A DNA stretch of 64,000 nt, from contig NZ_NSFV01000007.1 of the NCBI RefSeq assembly GCF_002295115.1, positions 124,001 to 188,000 on the forward strand, in the 5' to 3' direction. Under the pieces are notes generated by a model that did no database searches, was not told the DNA's origin, and saw nothing but the letters and a program-made list of their open reading frames with translations. The position numbers and the translations under genes were made by a program. The first letter of the stretch is position 1. Every line of letters starts with the position of its first letter. Below, one piece after another: positions 58,466 to 64,000 of this stretch. Origin of the DNA: Mesorhizobium sp. WSM4311. Its GTDB lineage: Bacteria > Pseudomonadota > Alphaproteobacteria > Rhizobiales > Rhizobiaceae.

Positions 58466-59776
58466 TCACCGCACCGCCTCGCGGTGGGTACCGGGCAGGC
58501 GGGTGGCGATCAGCTTGTCGATGCGGCGGCCGTCGAGGTCGACCACCTCGAAGCGCCAGCCTTGCGCGTCGACGCATTCGCCGGTCGCCGGCAGATGGTG
58601 CATGTGCGACAGCACATAGCCGGCGACGGTTTCGTAGTCGCGGTTTTCGGGCAGGTCGAAGCCCAGAATCTCGGCCATCTCGTCGGCCTGCATATAGCCG
58701 GCGAGCAGCCATGAGCCGTCCTCGCGCTTGACGGCGTTTTCCTCGTCGCCGGCATCGAGGTCCGCCCGGAACACGCCGGTGATGGCTTCGAGAATATCGG
58801 CCGGCGTGACGATGCCTTCGAAATGGCCGTATTCGTCATGCACCAGCGCCATCGGCACGTCGGATTCCTTGAGCTTGTGCAGCACGTCGAGCGCGTCGGC
58901 CTGGTCGTAGACGATGGGGGCGGCGCGCACATGCTTGCGCGGGTCGAGCGTGCGGCCGGCAAGGATCGCCGCCAGCACGTCACGGGTCTGGACGACGCCA
59001 ACCATGACATCGACGCCGCCGTCACCCGCCGGCAGGCGTGAATGCTGCGTTTCCATGAGGAGCTTGCGGATCGTCGTGTCGTCGGACTGCAGGTTAATCC
59101 AGTCGACCTCGGTGCGCGGCGTCATCACAGCGCGCACGGCGCGGTCGCCGAGCCGCATGACGCCGGCGATCATGCGCCGCTCGTCGGATTCGATGGTGCC
59201 GTGATGCTCGGCCTCGGCGACCAGCATCTTGATCTCCTCGTCGGTGACCTTCTCCTCGCTTTCGCCACGCTGGCCGAGCAGCCACAATATGGCGCGGCCG
59301 GAAATGTCGAGCAGGAACACCAGCGGCGCCGAGATGGTGGCGAGGATGGTCATGGCCGGCGCCGCGCGGGCGGCAACGCGCTCGGGGTCGCGCAGCGCGA
59401 TCTGCTTAGGCACCAGTTCGCCGACGATCAGCGAGAAATAGGTGATGATGGCAACGACGATGCCGACGCCGAGCGGATCGGCGACGCTTTCGCGCATGCC
59501 CGCCGAGGCCAGGAACACGGACAGCCGGTCGCCCAGCGTAGCGCCGGAGAAGGCGCCGGAGAGCACACCGACCAGAGTGATGCCGATCTGCACCGAGGAC
59601 AGGAACTTGCCGGGATTGGAGCCAAGATCCAGCGCCCGGCCGGCGCCGTTGACGCCACGGTCGATCATCGCCTTGAGCCGTGCCGGGCGCGATGAAACGA
59701 TGGCGAGTTCGGACATTGCCAGAAGGCCGTTCACGCAGATGAGGACGACCACGATAGCGATTTCGACGTATAGCAT
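58466..59776 (-). CDS. CorC/HlyC-family protein (DUF21, CBS, CorC_HlyC domains)
   Basis: A 436-residue membrane protein. DUF21 domain with about four hydrophobic segments in residues 1-190 (starts MLYVEIAIVVVLICVNGLLA), paired CBS domains (about 205-335, including MTPRTEVDWINLQSD and MALVHDEYGHFEGIVT), then a CorC_HlyC domain (about 345-425). Family members take part in magnesium or cobalt handling; some are misnamed hemolysins. The ATG at 59776 follows the composite repeat by about 50 bases. Confidence 0.9.
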   Translation of the reverse strand: MLYVEIAIVVVLICVNGLLAMSELAIVSSRPARLKAMIDRGVNGAGRALDLGSNPGKFLSSVQIGITLVGVLSGAFSGATLGDRLSVFLASAGMRESVADPLGVGIVVAIITYFSLIVGELVPKQIALRDPERVAARAAPAMTILATISAPLVFLLDISGRAILWLLGQRGESEEKVTDEEIKMLVAEAEHHGTIESDERRMIAGVMRLGDRAVRAVMTPRTEVDWINLQSDDTTIRKLLMETQHSRLPAGDGGVDVMVGVVQTRDVLAAILAGRTLDPRKHVRAAPIVYDQADALDVLHKLKESDVPMALVHDEYGHFEGIVTPADILEAITGVFRADLDAGDEENAVKREDGSWLLAGYMQADEMAEILGFDLPENRDYETVAGYVLSHMHHLPATGECVDAQGWRFEVVDLDGRRIDKLIATRLPGTHREAVR

Positions 59777-59871
59777 GAGGGCTCAATAGCATTGCGGCGG
59801 GCCGCTCGAAAATAGTGAAAGCGCGTCACGCGCAAATGGATGACACGCGGCCGCTTTCAGTCTTTGTGTTG

Positions 59872-59919
59872 GTGCATGTCGTTATCCCAAAACCGGAGCC
59901 ACTTTTGGGCGACATGCAT
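59872..59919. repeat. GCATGTCG-type palindrome with upstream GAAAGCGCG module
   Basis: Arms GTGCATGTC (59872-59880) and GACATGCAT (59911-59919), with inner CCCAAAACCG and CTTTTGGG. A GAAAGCGCG...GCGGCCGCTTTC module (59818-59858) and a TCTTTGTGTTG linker precede it, repeating the layout at 9196-9277. It lies between two minus-strand genes. Confidence 0.75.
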
Positions 59920-59948
59920 GAGGTATCTTGGAATATGACGCGTGTCTT

Positions 59949-60863
59949 TCAGGCCTTGTCCCAAGGCGGCGCCGAAAGATGTTCGACGAGGGCGTCGACG
60001 ACAACCCGCACCTTTGGCGTGAGCGCGCGCGTCACTGGCCAGACGGCGTGCACGACGACGTTTTCCACCGCACAATCCGACAGGACCATTTCGAGGTCGC
60101 CCTGCCTGAGGCTGTCGGCCGCCAGCCAGGTCGGCAGGAAAGCGATGCCGCAGCCGGCAAGGGCGGCGTCGAGCATCGGTTCGCCATGGCCGAGGACAAG
60201 CCTCGCCTTGGGGGCGAAGGTCGTCTGGCGGCCGTCGCCATGTCTGATCAGCCGGGGGCGGACGACGCCGTCGCGGCCGTAGCCGATGACGCTGTGATGG
60301 GAGAGATCCTCGACCGATCGCGGCCTGCCATGCTCGTCGAAATAGGCGGGAGCGGCGCAGATGGCCGAGCGCTGGGCATAGATGCGTCTGGCCGCCAGCG
60401 ACAGGCTGTCGTCCAGTTCTCCCATGCGGATGGCGAGGTCGATGCCTTCCTCGATCAGGTCGACGCGACGGTCGTTGAAGGAGATCTCGACCGTGAGTTC
60501 GGGGAATTTCCTGGAAATCTCGAACAGGACGGGCGCGACGCAGCGCCGACCAAAGGCGAGCGGAACATCGACACGCAGCCGGCCGGAAGGGATCTGCCGG
60601 CGGGCGGCGAGCAGCGACTGCGCCGCCTCGATCTCGGCCAGCGCCCTGACGCAGGCCTCATAGTAGCTCACGCCTTCGCTGGTCGGCCTGAGGCTGCGGG
60701 TGGTGCGGTTGAGCAGCCGAACGCCAAGGCGCTGCTCCAACTGGGCGACCGACTTGCCGATCGCCGACTTCGTCACATGCAGCCGCTCGCCGGCGCCGGT
60801 GAAGCTGCCGGCCTCCACGGCCTGGACGAATGCGATGATGCCCTGCAGGTCGGTCGTTTCCAT
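59949..60863 (-). CDS. LysR-family transcriptional regulator
   Basis: A 304-residue LysR regulator. The helix-turn-helix reads GIIAFVQAVEAGSFTGAGERLHV-type with KSAIGKSVAQLEQRLGVRLL, then an effector domain from about residue 90 (LRVDVPLAFGRRCVAPVLFE). The ATG at 60863 (METTDLQG) is the family start; the frame extends 36 bases upstream. It is divergent from the quinone-oxidoreductase-like gene, which it probably controls. Confidence 0.9.
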   Translation of the reverse strand: METTDLQGIIAFVQAVEAGSFTGAGERLHVTKSAIGKSVAQLEQRLGVRLLNRTTRSLRPTSEGVSYYEACVRALAEIEAAQSLLAARRQIPSGRLRVDVPLAFGRRCVAPVLFEISRKFPELTVEISFNDRRVDLIEEGIDLAIRMGELDDSLSLAARRIYAQRSAICAAPAYFDEHGRPRSVEDLSHHSVIGYGRDGVVRPRLIRHGDGRQTTFAPKARLVLGHGEPMLDAALAGCGIAFLPTWLAADSLRQGDLEMVLSDCAVENVVVHAVWPVTRALTPKVRVVVDALVEHLSAPPWDKA

Positions 60864-60988
60864 GATGATTCCAATTGGTGAATATTGCTCCTCAATCAAT
60901 CGTCAGATATGCCGCATTGGAGCTCTATTTTCCATAGCCGAAGAGCATAAATGTCTCGCGTGGCCATCAATCACGGAGCGCGAGCAAG
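60864..60988. promoter_or_regulatory. Divergent LysR/oxidoreductase promoter region
   Basis: 125 AT-richer bases separate the two starts. ATTGGTGAATATTGCTCCTC with a nearby ATTGGAGC offers a T-N11-A-type site for a LysR protein. A GGAGCGCGAGCAAG ribosome binding site precedes the plus-strand gene. Confidence 0.4.
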
Positions 60989-62011
60989 ATGAGCACCCAA
61001 ATCAACCGATCCTGGCAGATGAGCGGTTTCGGCCTGTCCAGGCTGAGCCAGGTGATGGGCAAGATGCCGCAACCCGGGCCGCACGGGCTTCTGGTGCGCA
61101 CGAAAGCCGTGTCGCTGAACTACAAGGACAGGCTGATCGTGGACGGGACGCTGATCCCCGACCTTACCTTTCCCTTCGTGCCGACATCGGATGCGGTGGG
61201 CGAGATCGTCGCCATCGGCAGTGCGGTCAGCCGCTTCCAGGTCGGGCAGCGCGTGCTTGGCCAGGTCATCGCCGACTGGCCGGATGGCGACGCGCCGCCG
61301 GTACTGCACAAGCATACGCTGGGGTTCTCGCTGCCGGGCGTGCTTTCCGACCACGTTATTTTCGGCGAAGACGCCGCCGTGCTGGCGCCGCCATCGCTCA
61401 GCGGTATCGAGGCGGCGACGCTGCCGATCGCCGCCTTGACCGCCTGGTTTGCGATGGCCGAGGCGACAAGGCCGGTGGCGGGCCAGACCATCCTCATCCA
61501 GGGCACTGGCGGCGTGTCGCTGTTTGCGCTGCAGTTCGCCAAGGCGTTCGGCCTGCGCGCCATCGTCACCTCGAGCAGCGACGAGAAACTCGAGCGTGCA
61601 AGAAAGCTCGGCGCCTGGCAGGTGATCAACTATCGCACCCGGCCGGCATGGGACGAGGCGGCGCGTGAACTGACCTGTGGGTTGGGCGTGAACCATATTC
61701 TGGAAATGGTCGGCGGCGACAATGCGCGGCGATCGCTGAACGCGCTGGCCGCCAGCGGCCGGCTGTCGATCATTGGTCTCCTAGGCGCGATGGAGCTCAA
61801 TTTCCCGATCGTGCCCTTCATGCGCAACCGCATTGTCGTGCAGGGTCTGTCGATTGGCCATCGCCGGTCCTTCGAGCGGATGAACCAGGCGATCGAGGCG
61901 CTCGGCATCAAGCCGGTCATCGACAAGGTCTTTGGCTTCGACGAGGTGCCGCAGGCCCTGCAGCATCTGGAAAAAGGGCCGTTCGGCAAGATCGTGATCA
62001 GCACGACCTGA
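60989..62011 (+). CDS. Zinc-type alcohol dehydrogenase family / quinone oxidoreductase
   Basis: A 340-residue MDR-family protein. VSLNYKDRLIVDG, PFVPTSDAVGEIVAIGSAVS and the nucleotide motif ILIQGTGGVSLFALQFAKAF are typical. No structural-zinc Cys cluster is visible and the catalytic Cys is replaced in NYKDRL, so it belongs to the zinc-free, NADPH-dependent group. It reduces quinones or enals in relatives. It is divergent from a LysR gene. Confidence 0.88.
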   Translation: MSTQINRSWQMSGFGLSRLSQVMGKMPQPGPHGLLVRTKAVSLNYKDRLIVDGTLIPDLTFPFVPTSDAVGEIVAIGSAVSRFQVGQRVLGQVIADWPDGDAPPVLHKHTLGFSLPGVLSDHVIFGEDAAVLAPPSLSGIEAATLPIAALTAWFAMAEATRPVAGQTILIQGTGGVSLFALQFAKAFGLRAIVTSSSDEKLERARKLGAWQVINYRTRPAWDEAARELTCGLGVNHILEMVGGDNARRSLNALAASGRLSIIGLLGAMELNFPIVPFMRNRIVVQGLSIGHRRSFERMNQAIEALGIKPVIDKVFGFDEVPQALQHLEKGPFGKIVISTT

Positions 62012-62024
62012 CCTCGGCATCCGA

Positions 62025-62732
62025 TCATTGCTGCTGCTTCAGCACGCCGATGATTGCCTTGCCGTCGGTGAAATAGGGGTCGCCGCCGCCATTGCGGCCA
62101 GTCCTGGTGGCGCCGATGCCCGCCATGTCGCTGGTCGATGCCAGCAGACCGGCCGCCTTGAGGTCGCCGATCAGGAAGTCGCGTTCGGCGTCGATGTCGG
62201 GACCGATGTGATGGGTGATGGCACCGGTGTCGTGGCTGAGGCCGACGCCGCGATCGAAGCTGGCGGCACCCAGCCAGAGCGGACGGCCGTCGTCGCCGAC
62301 CGTATCGGTCTGCCAGAAACGCACGTGATGGCGCTGGTCGGCGCTGTCGCCGACCGGCTTTTCGAAAGCGAGATCCTGGGCGCGGCCCTCGAACAGCAGG
62401 CGGCTCATCGGCGCATCGGGATAGGGGCGGGAAAACAACACACTTTCGCCGATGTCGATCGCCGTTCTCAAAGTGATCGCGTCGGCTGTATCCCAACCGG
62501 CAATGGCGAAGGCGTGGACCACCTCCCTCCCGGTGCCGACAAGGCCGACATTGATCGGGTCGCCTGGAATGCCTTGCGGCGTGTGCGTCACCATTTCGAA
62601 GCGTTGGTCGCGGAAGCCGCGCTCGCGGAACGTCCAGAATTCCGGCGCGGCGACATAGGCGAGAACGACCCAGGCGCCTAGCAAGGACGCCAGCCAGATT
62701 GTCGCGCGTCGCCGAAGGCTTCGTTGGCTCAT
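62025..62732 (-). CDS. LssY C-terminal domain protein
   Basis: A 235-residue protein with one N-terminal membrane segment (about 9-30, ATIWLASLLGAWVVLAYVAA). The mature part matches the LssY_C pattern: GDPINVGLVGTGREVVHAFA, AGWDTADAITLRTAIDIGES, RPLWLGAASFDRGVGLS and HHIGPDIDAERDFL. LssY-type domains occur in Legionella type I/II secretion regions and in DedA-fused proteins; function unsettled. The ATG at 62732 gives the membrane anchor at once; the longer frame to 62903 does not. Confidence 0.82.
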   Translation of the reverse strand: MSQRSLRRRATIWLASLLGAWVVLAYVAAPEFWTFRERGFRDQRFEMVTHTPQGIPGDPINVGLVGTGREVVHAFAIAGWDTADAITLRTAIDIGESVLFSRPYPDAPMSRLLFEGRAQDLAFEKPVGDSADQRHHVRFWQTDTVGDDGRPLWLGAASFDRGVGLSHDTGAITHHIGPDIDAERDFLIGDLKAAGLLASTSDMAGIGATRTGRNGGGDPYFTDGKAIIGVLKQQQ

Positions 62733-62832
62733 GAAAGAGGCTCGATTCGTGCCGTATCTGTTGCCCGACGGTCCCTGGAAATCAATGGTCAGCCGGTCTA
62801 TCGTCGGCCATCGTTTTTGCGCGGGGGCGAGA

Positions 62833-63543
62833 ATGAAGGGGAAACCGGCAGGCCGCGGACCAATGGCGTTGACCGCCGACCTTGTCGCGAGGGTCGAACG
62901 CATCGAACCGGATCCCGGCCCCGAGCCTGGGACAGCCGAGCATAGCGACGCGGAGTTCGACGGCCTTGTCGAGCAACTCCTGTCGCAATACCGGCCTGAG
63001 GCGCTGTGGGTCTTTGCCTACGGCTCGCTGATCTGGAATCCTGAATTCGTTCCTGTCGAGCAGCGCCCAGCCACGGCGCCAGGATGGCACCGCTCATTCT
63101 GTCTGAAACTGACCCGCTGGCGTGGGACCCGCGAATTGCCAGCCCTGATGCTGGCTCTCGACCGCGGTGGCAGTTGCAACGGCATTGTTTACCGACTGCC
63201 CGTGGAAGATCATTTCGGGCAACTCGGCCAGTTGATGCGCCGTGAGATCGATGCCAACCCGCCAACCAATGTGCCGCGCTGGATTAAGGTTCAGACGAGG
63301 GACGGTCCGCTACGCGCCCTGGCCTTCGTCGCCGCGCCGGATGGCAGGGCCTATGCAGGACGCCTGCCGCCGGAGCAGGTCGCCGATACGCTGGCGCGGG
63401 CTGCCGGACATTGGGGTTCGTCGGCGCAGTATCTCTTCCGGACCGTCAGCAAGCTGGAGGACAGCGGTATCCACGACCGGAACCTCTGGCGCGTCCAGGA
63501 TCTGGTGGCACGGCAAATCATCGCTTCCACCGCTGGCGCATGA
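62833..63543 (+). CDS. ChaC-like gamma-glutamylcyclotransferase
   Basis: About 236 residues from the ATG at 62833 (GGGGCGAGA upstream); a second ATG at 62863 is possible. It shows the ChaC motif WVFAYGSLIWNPEF near residues 78-91, RWRGTRELPALMLALDRGGS, and a long C-terminal helix region with SAQYLFRTVSKLEDSGIHD. ChaC enzymes split glutathione into 5-oxoproline and Cys-Gly. It is divergent from the LssY gene. Confidence 0.88.
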   Translation: MKGKPAGRGPMALTADLVARVERIEPDPGPEPGTAEHSDAEFDGLVEQLLSQYRPEALWVFAYGSLIWNPEFVPVEQRPATAPGWHRSFCLKLTRWRGTRELPALMLALDRGGSCNGIVYRLPVEDHFGQLGQLMRREIDANPPTNVPRWIKVQTRDGPLRALAFVAAPDGRAYAGRLPPEQVADTLARAAGHWGSSAQYLFRTVSKLEDSGIHDRNLWRVQDLVARQIIASTAGA

Positions 63544-63559
63544 GCCGCCTGATCATCTG

Positions 63560-64000
63560 TTACCGGCAGGCGCGATAGCCGTTCCTGCGGTTCTTGATGT
63601 CGAAATGGAAATGGTTGCGGTGGTCGTAATTGTAGCCGGGTCCCAGCACGGTGGTGAAATACTGGCAGCCATCGGCGCGTACATTGTTGAGGAAGCCGCG
63701 CGTGCGGAAGGCGAACAGGCCGGGCTTGCGCACGTCGATGTCGTCGCCATTGTTGAGTTCGATGCTCATCACGTCGAGCGCATTGCCCTTGCCGTGCTCG
63801 GACAAAACACCTTCGCCGGCGATGTTGCGGCAGGAATAGCTCGAGCCCTGGTGGATGGTCTTGACGCCGGAGAAGTAGCGCCAGCGGGCGGAGGGAACGA
63901 GTTCGTTCTTCGTCCAGGCGGCAAAGGTGGCGGCCATGTCGCAGGTCAGCGTCGCTGCGGGCTTCATCTCGACACTGCCGATGGCCGTGACCTTTACGGG
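63560..64000 (-). CDS. Extensin-like C-terminal domain protein, N-terminus cut by window
   Basis: The last 146 residues are present; the start lies beyond base 64000. It shows CDMAATFAAWTKNELVPSAR, GSSYSCRNIAGEGVLSEHGK, GNALDVMSIELNNGDDID and YDHRNHFHFDIKNRR, the extensin-like (DUF882-related) metallopeptidase pattern with His/Asp ligands. Such proteins in rhizobia are exported and act on peptidoglycan. The upstream leader is not visible here. Confidence 0.8.
   Translation of the reverse strand, partial: PVKVTAIGSVEMKPAATLTCDMAATFAAWTKNELVPSARWRYFSGVKTIHQGSSYSCRNIAGEGVLSEHGKGNALDVMSIELNNGDDIDVRKPGLFAFRTRGFLNNVRADGCQYFTTVLGPGYNYDHRNHFHFDIKNRRNGYRACR

Noticed and set aside
1..64000. CRISPR arrays, tRNA or rRNA genes, integrases, transposases and attachment sites
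   Set aside because: I saw no regularly spaced direct repeats, cloverleaf sequences or recombinase frames. The short direct and inverted repeats present are intergenic palindromes.

Overview
The window is about 64 kb of high-GC, densely coding chromosomal DNA with no tRNA, rRNA, integrase, transposase or CRISPR array that I could see. Gene content and repeat types point to an alphaproteobacterium of the order Rhizobiales, most likely Mesorhizobium or a close relative. The signs are a PetP/PetR-like regulator pair next to ilvE, BA14K, DUF1127 and DUF1344 small proteins, three CspA paralogues, a UvrB with long rhizobial-type extensions, a type I secretion system paired with a GH16 glycanase, and palindromic repeats of the kind scattered through Rhizobiales genomes. 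The genus is an inference from memory, not a database result.

Layout. 1-1338: end of ubiK, ybjN-like, CsaA-like tRNA-binding protein. 1408-6616 (minus): membrane protein, GT4 glycosyltransferase, EnvZ-like kinase, PetR-like regulator, PetP-like MarR regulator. 6878-9134: ilvE, a glycine-rich small membrane protein, a glyoxalase-II-like hydrolase. 9278-13644: BA14K protein, three cspA genes, a Kazal lipoprotein, an FMN oxidoreductase and four very small conserved-looking genes. 13972-21247: TPR-sulfotransferase, DUF1428, VOC and DUF1127 proteins, a HigBA toxin-antitoxin pair with its operator, an ABC-F ATPase, a DMT transporter and a broken gene. 21308-26217: uvrB and a membrane-anchored L,D-transpeptidase-like (DUF2778) protein. 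26736-31597: a probable operon of an isoaspartyl methyltransferase with a Tat-like leader, a spermidine-synthase-like membrane protein, an exported alpha/beta hydrolase and a small membrane protein. 31718-41293: secreted and membrane proteins of mostly unknown function, a CapA-like phosphoesterase, DUF3137 and DUF2314 proteins, and a leader-bearing FAD oxidoreductase with a partner. 42007-46780: lipid kinase, then a translationally coupled three-gene catabolic operon (GMC oxidoreductase, enolase-superfamily protein, 3-hydroxyisobutyrate-dehydrogenase-like). 46987-49995: a long-form purC, a thioesterase, and a divergent HxlR/FMN reductase pair with a perfect palindrome between them. 50101-52522: a LysR remnant joined to a repeat, and an ECF42-type sigma factor coupled to a DGPF protein with a matching promoter. 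53829-58423: GH16 glycanase with RTX repeats followed by its PrsD/PrsE-like exporter. 58466-64000: CorC/HlyC-family protein, LysR with a divergent quinone-oxidoreductase-like gene, LssY-C protein, ChaC-like cyclotransferase and an extensin-like protein cut by the window edge.

Intergenic DNA holds most of the unusual signal. There are at least five copies of a GCATGTCG...CGACATGC palindrome, two copies of a CAATTCC palindrome, a 148-bp element with perfect 26-bp arms that provides the C-terminus of the CapA-like protein, shared promoter and leader blocks upstream of two cspA genes, and a multi-stem intergenic element near 41.7 kb. I found no single obviously new multigene system. The best leads are the extracytoplasmic methyltransferase cluster (26.7-31.6 kb), the ECF42 unit with its promoter, the UvrB tail repeats, the 41.7 kb structured element, and the small-gene cluster at 12.3-13.3 kb.
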